Positions 1-9,505 of a stretch of 64,000 nucleotides of DNA are shown one piece after another. The stretch is taken from positions 372,001 through 436,000 of the forward strand of contig NZ_SOSI01000002.1 in NCBI RefSeq assembly GCF_029760855.1, given 5' to 3'. The stretch's first letter is position 1; each line of letters opens with the position of its first letter. The DNA is from Erythrobacter litoralis. GTDB lineage: Bacteria > Pseudomonadota > Alphaproteobacteria > Sphingomonadales > Sphingomonadaceae. The position numbers and the translations under genes are program-made. The notes beneath the pieces were generated by a model, which searched no databases, was not told where the DNA came from, and saw only the letters and a list, made by a program, of their open reading frames with translations.

Positions 1-264
1 CATCAGAGCATCGACCGTCTGGGCGTTCGGCTGCACAATGTCCAGCAGCCGCTTGTAGGTACGCACCTCGAACTGCTCGCGCGACTTCTTGTCGATGTGC
101 GGGCCGCGGTTCACGGTGAACTTCTCGATACGCGTCGGCATGGGAATGGGACCGCGAATAAGCGCGCCCGTACGACGGGCCGTGTCGGCGATTTCGCCAG
201 TCGCCTGGTCGAGAACGCGATGATCGAACGCCTTGAGGCGAATGCGGATATTCTGAGCTTCCAT
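1..264 (-). CDS. rpsJ: 30S ribosomal protein S10 (3' end cut by window edge)
   Basis: Ribosomal protein S10 of the 30S head, also known as NusE, a partner of NusB in antitermination. The visible 88 codons start at an ATG (264-262) with the typical beginning [19 protein letters not shown] and continue through [14 protein letters not shown] and the SREQFE region. S10 is normally about 103 residues, so roughly 15 C-terminal codons lie beyond base 1. It is the first gene of the S10 operon and lies downstream of tuf in the usual alphaproteobacterial order. A separate promoter and a leader hairpin lie between tuf and this gene, so it is probably not simply read through from tuf. Confidence 0.97.
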   Translation of the reverse strand, partial: MEAQNIRIRLKAFDHRVLDQATGEIADTARRTGALIRGPIPMPTRIEKFTVNRGPHIDKKSREQFEVRTYKRLLDIVQPNAQTVDALM

Positions 265-321
265 TACCTACACCGATGCGAAAGAGCCATGCGAACCAGC
301 GGGTGGCCCGCAAACAAAAAG

Positions 322-369
322 AAAAGGCCCGCCCCGCTATGTCCGGTTTCCCGGTACGGGCGGCCTTTT
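322..369 (-). terminator. Intrinsic-terminator-like hairpin in the S10-operon leader
   Basis: On the minus strand the outer stem pairs an 8-bp arm AAAAGGCC with GGCCTTTT. It extends by about 4 G:C pairs past one bulge and encloses a small CCGG-GAAA-CCGG hairpin. It is followed by TTTTCTTTTTG, a good uridine tract. It lies about 40 nt downstream of the inferred start site and about 58 nt before the rpsJ ATG. As drawn it would stop transcripts before rpsJ, which suggests attenuation or antitermination. Confidence 0.6.
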
Positions 370-413
370 GGAAATTCGAAGGACGCCGGACGAATCCCGC
401 GTCTGTTGGAGGG

Positions 414-442
414 CCTATACGGAGGACATTTCCGCCTGACAA
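414..442 (-). promoter_or_regulatory. Putative sigma70-type promoter of the S10 operon
   Basis: On the minus strand, -35 TTGTCA (442-437) and -10 TATAGG (419-414) are separated by exactly 17 nt. The predicted transcription start is near 407, giving an rpsJ leader of about 140 nt that contains the hairpin at 369-322. Assigned from motif match and position only. Confidence 0.55.
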
Positions 443-520
443 CCCCCGTTTTGGGTAAAATCCGCCGAAGATACGTCGAGCCGTGTCGACGGCAGGTTCG
501 TCCTTCCACAAAAAGCGAAA

Positions 521-546
521 GCCCGCCCCCGATAAAGGGAGCGGGC
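521..546 (-). terminator. Terminator of tuf / str operon
   Basis: GCCCGCTCCC pairs with GGGGGCGGGC (one mismatch) around a 6-nt loop. On the minus strand it is followed by TTTCGCTTTTTG. It begins about 35 nt after the tuf stop codon, as expected for the end of the str transcript. Confidence 0.75.
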
Positions 547-581
547 CATCTCTGGAGCGACGCGCCGAAGCGCGAAGCGGC

Positions 582-1757
582 TTACTTCGAGATCGAGCTG
601 ACGACGCCCGAGCCGACGGTACGGCCGCCTTCGCGAATAGCGAAACGCAGACCTTCGTCCATCGCGATCGGCGCGATGAGCTTGACGTCGATCGTGACGT
701 TGTCGCCCGGCATCACCATTTCGGTGCCTTCGGGCAGAACCACTTCGCCCGTCACGTCGGTCGTGCGGAAGTAGAACTGTGGACGGTAGTTGGCGAAGAA
801 TGGCGTGTGACGGCCACCCTCGTCCTTCGACAGGACATAGACCTCGGCGCTGAAGTCGGTATGCGGCGTGACCGAACCCGGCTTGGCGAGAACCTGGCCA
901 CGTTCCACGTCTTCACGCGCAACGCCGCGGATAAGGGCACCGATATTGTCGCCGGCTTCGCCGCGATCGAGCAGCTTGCGGAACATTTCGACGCCGGTCA
1001 CGGTCGTCTTGCTGGTGTCCTTGATGCCGACGATCTCGACTTCGTCGCCGACATTCACAACGCCGGTTTCAACACGGCCGGTGACGACCGTACCACGACC
1101 CGAGATCGAGAACACGTCTTCGATCGGCATGAGGAACGGCTTGTCGACCGGACGGTCGGGAGTCGGGATGTGCTCGTCGACGGCCGCCATCAGTTCCTTG
1201 ATGGAGTTTTCGCCGATTTCCGGATCGCGACCTTCGAGAGCGGCAAGTGCCGAACCCTTGATGATCGGAATGTTGTCGCCGTCGAAGTCGTAGCTCGAAA
1301 GCAGTTCGCGAACTTCGAGTTCGACGAGTTCGAGGATTTCCTCGTCGTCGACCTGATCGACCTTATTCATGTACACGACCAGCGCCGGAACACCGACCTG
1401 ACGGGCGAGCAGGATGTGCTCACGAGTCTGCGGCATAGGACCGTCGGCGGCATTCACGACCAGGATCGCACCGTCCATCTGCGCGGCACCGGTGATCATG
1501 TTCTTCACATAGTCGGCGTGACCCGGGCAGTCGACATGCGCATAGTGGCGCGCATCGGTTTCGTATTCGACGTGAGCGGTCGAGATGGTGATGCCGCGCT
1601 CACGCTCTTCGGGCGCCTTATCGATGTTCGAGAAATCAACCGGTGCGTCCTGCACCTTCGTGATCGCCGCCGTCAGCGTCGTCTTGCCGTGGTCGACGTG
1701 GCCGATCGTGCCGACGTTGACGTGCGGCTTGTTACGCTCGAATTTTTCCTTCGCCAT
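582..1757 (-). CDS. tuf: Elongation factor Tu
   Basis: GTPase that carries aminoacyl-tRNA to the ribosome. The P-loop GHVDHGKT (residues 19-26), the switch II DCPGH motif and the NKVD base-recognition motif are all present, followed by domains II and III. It is 391 residues long. Relative to E. coli EF-Tu, about five residues are missing at the start of switch I: the segment between AAIT and PEE has 15 residues (34-48) where E. coli has 20. The Thr of RGITI that coordinates magnesium is kept. It is the last gene of the str operon, 91 bp after fusA, and is followed by a terminator. Confidence 0.98.
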   Translation of the reverse strand: MAKEKFERNKPHVNVGTIGHVDHGKTTLTAAITKVQDAPVDFSNIDKAPEERERGITISTAHVEYETDARHYAHVDCPGHADYVKNMITGAAQMDGAILVVNAADGPMPQTREHILLARQVGVPALVVYMNKVDQVDDEEILELVELEVRELLSSYDFDGDNIPIIKGSALAALEGRDPEIGENSIKELMAAVDEHIPTPDRPVDKPFLMPIEDVFSISGRGTVVTGRVETGVVNVGDEVEIVGIKDTSKTTVTGVEMFRKLLDRGEAGDNIGALIRGVAREDVERGQVLAKPGSVTPHTDFSAEVYVLSKDEGGRHTPFFANYRPQFYFRTTDVTGEVVLPEGTEMVMPGDNVTIDVKLIAPIAMDEGLRFAIREGGRTVGSGVVSSISK

Positions 1758-1848
1758 TTTCCAATAACCTTTGTCTTGAAGATGAATTTCTGCGGGGAGG
1801 AAACGGCGCCCGCGGAATCAGGCGCCGCCCCTAAACGGTGAAGCCGCC

Positions 1849-3981
<2,133 letters not shown>

Positions 3982-4002
3982 AAGGATTTCCTCGAGGTGT
4001 AA

Positions 4003-4022
4003 GGGGTGAGACGTCTCACCCC
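4003..4022. repeat. Perfect 20-bp palindrome in the fusA leader
   Basis: GGGGTGAG-ACGT-CTCACCCC reads the same on both strands. As RNA it can form an 8-bp stem with a 4-nt loop. It lies about 21 nt upstream of the fusA start, between rpsG and fusA, so it could form a hairpin next to the Shine-Dalgarno sequence. Role unknown. Confidence 0.6.
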
Positions 4023-4115
4023 CCATATGGTGATTTGTGTGACGGGTTTAAGACGGGAACGCCAACGCCATAGCGCCGCGCGGCCCCGCCCTGCCCCGAT
4101 GCCGCAGGCTAACGC

Positions 4116-4586
4116 CTACCAGCGATAGTGGCTGAACGCCCGGTTGGCGTCCGCCATGCGGTGCGTGTCTTCGCGCTTCTTGACCGCGTTGCCGCGATTG
4201 TTGGCGGCATCCATCAGCTCGCCCGAAAGGCGCGCGCTCATGGTGGTTTCCGGGCGACCGCGCGCGGCGGTGATCATCCAGCGGATGGCCAGCGCCTGGG
4301 CACGCTCGGGGCGAACCTCGACCGGCACCTGGTAGGTCGCACCGCCGACGCGGCGGCTGCGCACTTCGACCTGCGGCTTTATGTTGTCGAGCGCGGCGTG
4401 GAACACCTCGACCGGATTGGCCTTGGCCTTTTCCTCGACCACGTCGAGCGCGGAATAGACGATACCTTCTGCGACGGCCTTCTTGCCGTCATACATCAGG
4501 TTGTTCATGAACTTCGACAGCACCAGATCCCCGAACTTGGGATCGGGCAGGATTTCCCGCTTCTCGGGACGACGACGACGTGACAT
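4116..4586 (-). CDS. rpsG: 30S ribosomal protein S7
   Basis: Primary 16S rRNA-binding protein of the small-subunit head. It has 156 residues, the normal length, beginning [12 protein letters not shown] and ending [14 protein letters not shown]. The family motifs around [12 protein letters not shown] and [14 protein letters not shown] are intact. The ATG at 4586 was chosen because the upstream extension (to 4634) has no S7 similarity. It is the second gene of the str operon. The 172-bp gap to rpsL contains two hairpin repeats. In E. coli S7 is the autogenous repressor of this operon; whether that holds here cannot be read from the sequence. Confidence 0.97.
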   Translation of the reverse strand: MSRRRRPEKREILPDPKFGDLVLSKFMNNLMYDGKKAVAEGIVYSALDVVEEKAKANPVEVFHAALDNIKPQVEVRSRRVGGATYQVPVEVRPERAQALAIRWMITAARGRPETTMSARLSGELMDAANNRGNAVKKREDTHRMADANRAFSHYRW

Positions 4587-4632
4587 GGCACGAATTCCTT
4601 CTCTTGGAGCATTGCACCCTTCCCACACCGTC

Positions 4633-4653
4633 ACCCTGAACTCGGTTCAGGGT
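4633..4653. repeat. Palindromic repeat family A, copy 1
   Basis: ACCCTGAAC-tcg-GTTCAGGGT forms a perfect 9-bp stem with a 3-nt loop, with CCGTC on the left and CCATCGG on the right. A second copy lies in opposite orientation at 4713-4733. Together they resemble a REP doublet lying inside the transcribed rpsL-rpsG spacer. Confidence 0.65.
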
Positions 4654-4712
4654 CCATCGGGCGGAACGGGCGGCGCTCTGAACTAACCGAACCTGCATCG
4701 GCGGAGCCATGG

Positions 4713-4733
4713 ATCCTGAACCGCGTTCAGGAT
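4713..4733. repeat. Palindromic repeat family A, copy 2 (inverted)
   Basis: ATCCTGAAC-cgc-GTTCAGGAT forms a perfect 9-bp stem with a 3-nt loop. On the opposite strand its flanks (CCGTC before, CCATGG after) match those of copy 1 at 4633-4653, so the two are inverted copies about 60 bp apart. Confidence 0.65.
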
Positions 4734-4758
4734 GACGGCCCTGCCGCGAGGCAGCACC

Positions 4759-5130
4759 TTACTTCGGACGCTTGGCGCCGTACTTGGAACGGCTCTGCTT
4801 GCGGTCCTTCACGCCCTGCGTATCGAGCACGCCGCGAAGGACGTGGTAGCGAACGCCGGGAAGGTCGCGCACACGGCCGCCGCGGATCAGCACGACGCTG
4901 TGTTCCTGCAGGTTGTGGCCTTCGCCCGGAATGTAGGAGATGACTTCGCGCTGGTTGGTCAGGCGGACCTTGGCAACCTTGCGCAATGCCGAGTTCGGCT
5001 TCTTCGGGGTCGTCGTATAGACGCGGGTGCAGACGCCGCGCTTCTGCGGGTTCTGCTCCATCGCAGGGACCTTGCTCTTGGCCTTCTGCGGGGTGCGGCC
5101 CTTGCGGACCAGCTGGTTGATCGTCGGCAT
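4759..5130 (-). CDS. rpsL: 30S ribosomal protein S12
   Basis: Decoding-centre protein of the 30S subunit, 123 residues, complete, from [15 protein letters not shown] to [10 protein letters not shown]. The loop [10 protein letters not shown] with Lys43 and Lys44 is wild type. Residue 88, Lys in E. coli (RVKDLPG), is Arg here (RVRDLPG, codon CGC at 4869-4867). Changes of this lysine are classic streptomycin-resistance positions, including K88R in Mycobacterium tuberculosis. First gene of the str operon, expressed from a promoter about 330 nt upstream. A purine-rich AGAGAAAG stretch serves as ribosome-binding site. Confidence 0.98.
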   Translation of the reverse strand: MPTINQLVRKGRTPQKAKSKVPAMEQNPQKRGVCTRVYTTTPKKPNSALRKVAKVRLTNQREVISYIPGEGHNLQEHSVVLIRGGRVRDLPGVRYHVLRGVLDTQGVKDRKQSRSKYGAKRPK

Positions 5131-5364
5131 GTGAGTTCTTTCTCTTCACCGTGTGATGGCGGCGACTAGCGGGTGACAAGGTGGTGTGTCGGGTTCATGC
5201 GGTTGCGACGCGCGCGGTGCAAAGAAGCACCGGGGCGGTCTGTTCGCACGAGCCTGAAACGCTCCACCCATCGGCCCACACGGCCACCGGGTTACTTTGA
5301 CGGCTGCCCCGAACGCCCTCGCCCCGCTGGCCCCGAAGGACGCGCGAAGCCGGAGGTCCAATAG

Positions 5365-5395
5365 AAAAGAGCCCAATCGCAAGCGCGACAGGCTC
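5365..5395 (-). terminator. Terminator-like hairpin in the str-operon leader
   Basis: On the minus strand GAGCC and GGCTC pair around an inner perfect TCGC-gctt-GCGA hairpin and are followed directly by TTTTC. It lies about 65 nt downstream of the predicted str transcription start and about 240 nt before rpsL. It could end KAP-gene transcripts, but its place after the promoter means str transcripts must also pass it, which suggests attenuation. Confidence 0.55.
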
Positions 5396-5465
5396 CCGGG
5401 ACATAACCGGCAATGTTCAGCTCTATCTGCCCGATGTTGGACGAATCCTACACCGGATGGGTGCG

Positions 5466-5494
5466 CTATTAGAGGGAGAGGGAGTGTGGGTCAA
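5466..5494 (-). promoter_or_regulatory. Putative sigma70-type promoter of the str operon
   Basis: On the minus strand, -35 TTGACC (5494-5489) and -10 TAATAG (5471-5466) have a 17-nt spacer, a near-consensus match. The predicted start near 5459 gives a leader of about 329 nt before rpsL. Confidence 0.65.
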
Positions 5495-5504
5495 GGGAGC
5501 ATTG

Positions 5505-7631
5505 TCAATGCGCGACCCGAAGTTTTTTCAGAAGCTTTTCGGACCTCGCAGAAAACTTTCGAATGCGTTGCAATTTACGTAGTCTCTCTACAACTTTGTC
5601 AAAATCAAGTATGTCCAAACAACTTTCTCGAGTGATAACACGGTGATCACCAGACCCTCCCGTATCAAAAGCCTCAAGAAACCTAAAAAAATCTTCGATC
5701 TTAGCTGTTTCCCTTTTAATAAACGCGCGCACGTTGTGCGCATATCCGCCCTGCGCCCACGCGAATATTATTTGATTGAAGACAGGTGACCCAATAAGAT
5801 CATCAATTTTTGATAATTTCAATCTCTCGTTGAATCCGTTTAGCGCATAATCAAGTTGATCTTCCGACAAGATCCAAACTTTCTCAGAATCTTTCTGATC
5901 ATTTACGCGCCCATGAGAGAAGGTTTCTGACCTCAAAACGCTTGTCATCCATCCGATAGATGGACTTTCCCTAAACAAATTCTGTAATTCTGCAGGACTT
6001 ATCATCTTCGGATGGCTGTATTTGAAAACTCGCCTCGCTTCAGGCCACAATAAAGGCTCACGGAACAGTTCGTCAATTTTGGAAGTCACCGCAGAATGGT
6101 CTCCCACTATTGTCATCGCTTTAAACAGGGAGGCCGCCCCCTTCTCAGACATCAAGTATTGTCTTTCGCCTGCAAGGCGGTTGAAGCAAGCTTCAATTTG
6201 ATCGACTTTCTCTTGATCAAAGGCGCTAAGCAATAAATCCGATATTGTTTCTTCAGACTCCATGGATGAAATGAGCGACGAGAACAGTTCCTGATCTGGA
6301 GCATCAGAAGAAAATGTATTTGCAAAGTAAATTCGATAATGGTCAGGAGAACCGATCCTCTGAAGACGACCAGCATCAAGAACTCTTACTTCCGTATTAA
6401 ATAAATGATTCCGAGTATCGGAATTCGCATCTAGCCTATTGATACCCGGAACTATGGAACTCAAAGCGAGGAGCTCGTGATTAAGGTCCAAGTTCTCCTT
6501 GCTGAGTATCTCTTTCAACCTGTCGAATGCGTTTTTTTCATGATTGTCCGTAAGTGAAGCCTTACCAACTGCCACTACGGAGAAGGAAATTAGATATTGC
6601 TCCAACCATTCGTAGTAGGGACTGCAACCCGCTTTCAAAATAGATACAAAAATTGCATCGGGGAGATATAGGTCATGGTTTCCTAAGAGAAAGAGTACAT
6701 AGTCTATTGCTTGATCAAGACGGCGCGGATTAGTTATGTATCGACTCCCCCATCTTCCTATAACGCTTTCGATAAGCTGGCTATCCGAAATAGCGATATC
6801 GAACCCAATTTCCGCAAGTCGTAAAGCTAATTTTTTTCGGAACATTCTGCGAAGTGCAAAACTTTCAGGCGCTGGCATCAATAATTCAAATTGCACGATT
6901 TTCTCGAGAAAATCTTGGCCGTCCTTGTATTTCAAGGTTTCCCTTACTGAATGGCTGATCTTATCTCTATCATAAAGCAGGATATAGATCAGATTGGGAA
7001 AATCTGCAATTGCCCGGACTGTTGTTAAAATATCAGAAACCCTTTCAGGCTCGATTCTATCAAGATCATCCACAATTACAAAAATTGGACTGTCGATTAG
7101 GAGTAAAGCGTCAGATATATTTTTCTTCATTTTCGCAAACGATGGAGCCTTGTCGTTCTCTGAAAATACATCCATAGCGTCAGCTACAAGGGAACCACCT
7201 GGAACACCCATTTTTCCAGCGAACCTGGCAAGATTAGTCGCTGGACGCAGTTTTTGTGCAAACCGGCTTAGGCTGTGCGAAACGTTACGCAGTTCCGACC
7301 ACGCGCCCTCCGCTTTCCCCCCATTATCGTTAGCGAATTCGCGAAGCTGTCGAGCGAATTCAGAGAGAAAAAAACCTACTACATCGTCTCCGGGAGGGAT
7401 CGCCCACGGGCTGATTGTAATAACAGCGTCTTTGCTTGAGGTTATCCGTTCGCGATAAGCAAAAATCATATTCAAAAGGCTTGTTTTTCCGGTTCCCCAA
7501 CCTCCTGAGATACCTAGAACGAAACCTGATTTCGCATTAAGGTTGTCAAGTGTCGTAGCCAAATGGATCGCCAAATTTGACAATCCAAGTTCGTCGTCAT
7601 CAATCCGTCTAATTGGTGCAGAACGCTGCAT
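5505..7631 (-). CDS. KAP-family P-loop NTPase, AT-rich accessory gene
   Basis: A 708-residue NTPase. The Walker A motif is GGWGTGKT (residues 43-50) and Walker B is FVIVDDLDR (184-192), the arrangement of the KAP family (Kidins220/ARMS, PifA). The membrane segments seen between the two motifs in some KAP proteins are not apparent here, so it is probably cytosolic. The C-terminal two thirds is helical and unassigned. Base composition is clearly lower in GC than both neighbours, and codon choice differs, indicating horizontal acquisition. It stands alone, with no partner toxin or nuclease gene. PifA of plasmid F and QatA of the Qat system are KAP NTPases in phage defence, so a defence role is plausible but inferred. 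The ATG at 7631 lacks a clear Shine-Dalgarno. Confidence 0.85.
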   Translation of the reverse strand: MQRSAPIRRIDDDELGLSNLAIHLATTLDNLNAKSGFVLGISGGWGTGKTSLLNMIFAYRERITSSKDAVITISPWAIPPGDDVVGFFLSEFARQLREFANDNGGKAEGAWSELRNVSHSLSRFAQKLRPATNLARFAGKMGVPGGSLVADAMDVFSENDKAPSFAKMKKNISDALLLIDSPIFVIVDDLDRIEPERVSDILTTVRAIADFPNLIYILLYDRDKISHSVRETLKYKDGQDFLEKIVQFELLMPAPESFALRRMFRKKLALRLAEIGFDIAISDSQLIESVIGRWGSRYITNPRRLDQAIDYVLFLLGNHDLYLPDAIFVSILKAGCSPYYEWLEQYLISFSVVAVGKASLTDNHEKNAFDRLKEILSKENLDLNHELLALSSIVPGINRLDANSDTRNHLFNTEVRVLDAGRLQRIGSPDHYRIYFANTFSSDAPDQELFSSLISSMESEETISDLLLSAFDQEKVDQIEACFNRLAGERQYLMSEKGAASLFKAMTIVGDHSAVTSKIDELFREPLLWPEARRVFKYSHPKMISPAELQNLFRESPSIGWMTSVLRSETFSHGRVNDQKDSEKVWILSEDQLDYALNGFNERLKLSKIDDLIGSPVFNQIIFAWAQGGYAHNVRAFIKRETAKIEDFFRFLEAFDTGGSGDHRVITRESCLDILDFDKVVERLRKLQRIRKFSARSEKLLKKLRVAH

Positions 7632-7678
7632 ACAATACCCACTACGCCTGAGTTACATTATTTCCGGTGGCATTTGAA

Positions 7679-7707
7679 ACTATAGACCCGCGGGCGGCAA
7701 ACCCCAA
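7679..7707 (-). promoter_or_regulatory. Possible promoter of the KAP NTPase gene
   Basis: On the minus strand TTGGGG (7707-7702) and TATAGT (7684-7679) are 17 nt apart. The predicted start near 7672 gives a leader of about 40 nt before the ATG at 7631. Motif evidence only. Confidence 0.35.
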
Positions 7708-7752
7708 TTCCCATTTTCCTACCCCGCCAAAACCTGCTCCCTGCGCGGGGCC

Positions 7753-8430
7753 ATGACCCAGCCCACCCGCAAGATCGCTCGCCAGGCCACCTCCGCCGTC
7801 GCCTATGTTGCACCAGCGCCGGAGGACGACGATCCGCTGCTCGCCTTCGACCCCTATCTCCACACCGCGCCACGTCGCAATTCGATCACGCCCAACCTGC
7901 AGCGTCGCTTCGTCGCCACGCTCGCGGCCACGGGCATCGTGACGCAGGCCGCCCGCTCCATCGGCAAGAGCATGGAGGCGCTGTACAAGCTGCGCGCGCG
8001 GCCCGGGGCGGAAGGGTTTGCGGGCGCGTGGGATGCGGCGCTGGAGCGCGGGGTGCAGCGGCTGGAGGATTGCGCGCTCGAACGCGCGCTGAAAGGCACG
8101 CCGACGCCGATCGTCTCGGCCGGCAAGCTGCTCGGCACGTGGGACAAGCCCGACAATACGCTGCTACGCTTCCTCCTCCAGCATCGTCTGCCGGCCCGCT
8201 ACGGCGTGCAGGACGTGAAGCCGGGCCATCCCCTGTATGAAAGCATCCGCGCCGAGGTGCTGGCCGAGATCGAGGCGGCGCGGCCCGACGAGGACGAGCT
8301 TATCGAGGGCATCAACGCCAAGCTCTCCCTGATGCGCAACCGCATGATCATCGCGGGCGAGATCGAGCCCGCGACCGAGGAGGAGCGGCGGCTGATCGCG
8401 GAGGACGATACGGTGGGCGACGATATATAG
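7753..8430 (+). CDS. Helix-turn-helix protein of unknown function (terminase-small-subunit-like)
   Basis: A 225-residue protein with base composition like the host core, unlike the KAP gene beside it. Residues about 50-80 (NLQRRFVATLAATGIVTQAARSIG and the following helix) look like a helix-turn-helix of the kind seen in terminase small subunits and resolvase-like proteins. The C-terminal half is acidic and helical (ESIRAEVLAEIEAARPDEDELIE). No large terminase subunit or other phage gene is nearby, so a phage origin is not supported. Similar single genes occur, as I recall, in other sphingomonads, but I cannot name a function. A strong hairpin terminator lies about 95 bp downstream. Confidence 0.75.
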   Translation: MTQPTRKIARQATSAVAYVAPAPEDDDPLLAFDPYLHTAPRRNSITPNLQRRFVATLAATGIVTQAARSIGKSMEALYKLRARPGAEGFAGAWDAALERGVQRLEDCALERALKGTPTPIVSAGKLLGTWDKPDNTLLRFLLQHRLPARYGVQDVKPGHPLYESIRAEVLAEIEAARPDEDELIEGINAKLSLMRNRMIIAGEIEPATEEERRLIAEDDTVGDDI

Positions 8431-8523
8431 TCACATTTTAGTTGTGGGCGGCGGCGATCCGTGCAAACAGGCGGCCTCGACCCGGAGTCGGCGTCTCTTC
8501 CCTATAACGCCGCCTCCACCCTT

Positions 8524-8550
8524 GAAGCCCCGCTCCACCGGCGGGGCTTC
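8524..8550 (+). terminator. Strong hairpin terminator between convergent genes
   Basis: GAAGCCCCGC and GCGGGGCTTC form a perfect 10-bp stem with a 7-nt loop. ATTTTAT follows on the plus strand. It lies between the gene ending at 8430 (plus) and the LysR gene ending at 8554 (minus) and may serve both. Confidence 0.75.
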
Positions 8551-8553
8551 ATT

Positions 8554-9351
8554 TTATGCGGTGAGGAAGTCCACCAGCGCCTTCACCTTACGGGTGCGCC
8601 ATTGCGGCGTGGGGGCGACCAGCCAGTACGCCCGGCGGCCGGGTTCGGGGCCGTCCAGCGCATCGAGCCGGCCTTCCGCGATGGCGTCCTTCACCAGCAG
8701 TTCCGGCAGCATGGCACGGCCCAGCCCCGCCAACGCGCCCGACAGCGCCTGCCCCGCATTGGACACGGTGACGACCGGCTTCTCGCCCTCGGGCAGCGGC
8801 ACGCCCCAGTCGATCCAGCGCGCGGGCGCCCCGCCGATCGCCTCCGCCCGCGCCACGGTGACGCGGCTGGCGGGGGCAAGCTCGACGCCTTCGAGGTCGC
8901 CCGGCCCGTCGACCAGGCGGATCGCGCAGTCGAGATTGACTTCGGTGAAGTCGGCATTCTCGTCGGCGACGAAGGTGAAGCTGGTGTCCGCCCTCTCGGC
9001 GGCGAATTCGGCGAGGCGCGGGGCGAGCCACTGGGCGTAGAATTCGCGCGGGGCGGCGATAGTGTAACTGTCCGACGCCTGCCCCGCCTGCATGGCGGAG
9101 ACGCTTTCCTCGAACTTGAGGAACCCTTCGCGCAAGGCATCGAGCCCAGCGGCGCCCTCCTGCGTCAGCTCCAGCCCCTTGCTGGTGCGGCGGAAGAGGA
9201 CGGTGCCCAGATGCTCCTCCAGCGCGCGGATCTGCTGGCCGACGGCGGCGGGCGTCACCGCCAGCTCGTCCGCCGCGCGGGTGAAGGAGAGATGCCGGGC
9301 GGCGGCGTCGTAAACCCTGAGGGCGTTGAGGGGCAGGTGCGTGCGCTTCAT
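8554..9351 (-). CDS. LysR-family transcriptional regulator, GcvA-like
   Basis: A 265-residue LTTR. The N-terminal winged helix-turn-helix reads LPLNALRVYDAAARHLSFTRAADELAVTPAAVGQQI, in the form typical of the GcvA/AmpR branch. A short effector domain follows (PREFYAQWLAPRLAEFA and DLDCAIRL-like signatures). It is about 30 residues shorter than the family norm, mainly in the effector domain. It is divergent from ppk with a 154-bp gap, so regulation of ppk is possible, but many LTTRs control distant genes. The ligand cannot be predicted from sequence. Confidence 0.88.
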   Translation of the reverse strand: MKRTHLPLNALRVYDAAARHLSFTRAADELAVTPAAVGQQIRALEEHLGTVLFRRTSKGLELTQEGAAGLDALREGFLKFEESVSAMQAGQASDSYTIAAPREFYAQWLAPRLAEFAAERADTSFTFVADENADFTEVNLDCAIRLVDGPGDLEGVELAPASRVTVARAEAIGGAPARWIDWGVPLPEGEKPVVTVSNAGQALSGALAGLGRAMLPELLVKDAIAEGRLDALDGPEPGRRAYWLVAPTPQWRTRKVKALVDFLTA

Positions 9352-9505
9352 GCCAGCCGATTAGGCAATGCACGGCGCATAGACAAGCGCCTCGCTGGGC
9401 CGCGGATTGCCACGGAGACGTAACATTCGGCTGGAACGGCTGGCGGGACGCGGCGCTTTGACCTAGCATCCCTTCCTGCCGCTCAATGCTATAGAGAGAC
9501 GTTTC

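Larger units (their letters stand above)
265..581. other. tuf-rpsJ intergenic region (317 bp)
   Basis: This stretch holds no gene. On the minus strand it contains, in transcription order, the tuf terminator (546-521), a promoter (-35 at 442-437, -10 at 419-414) and a second terminator-like hairpin (369-322) ending in a T-rich run before the rpsJ start. The second hairpin lies downstream of the promoter, so it belongs to the rpsJ leader and not to the end of tuf. Confidence 0.7.
5131..5504. other. Long leader and promoter region of the str operon (374 bp)
   Basis: No gene is seen. On the minus strand it contains a strong promoter (5494-5466), a terminator-like hairpin (5395-5369 plus T run) and about 235 nt of GC-rich leader up to rpsL. 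That leader includes a small hairpin GGTGC-ttcttt-GCACC about 90 nt before the start. The left end of the KAP NTPase gene stops only 11 bp upstream of the -35 box. Confidence 0.6.

Noticed and set aside
483..1841. Long open frame on the plus strand across tuf
   Set aside because: It is antisense to a fully conserved tuf gene. Such frames are common in GC-rich coding DNA, and the translated sequence resembles no protein family.
5480..7700. Direct repeats flanking the KAP gene as an insertion footprint
   Set aside because: Only a 6-bp GACCCG is shared by the two edges, which is not significant. No integrase or terminal inverted repeats are present.
7753..8430. Prophage remnant based on the terminase-small-subunit-like gene
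   Set aside because: Single gene with host-like composition and no other phage genes within several kilobases.
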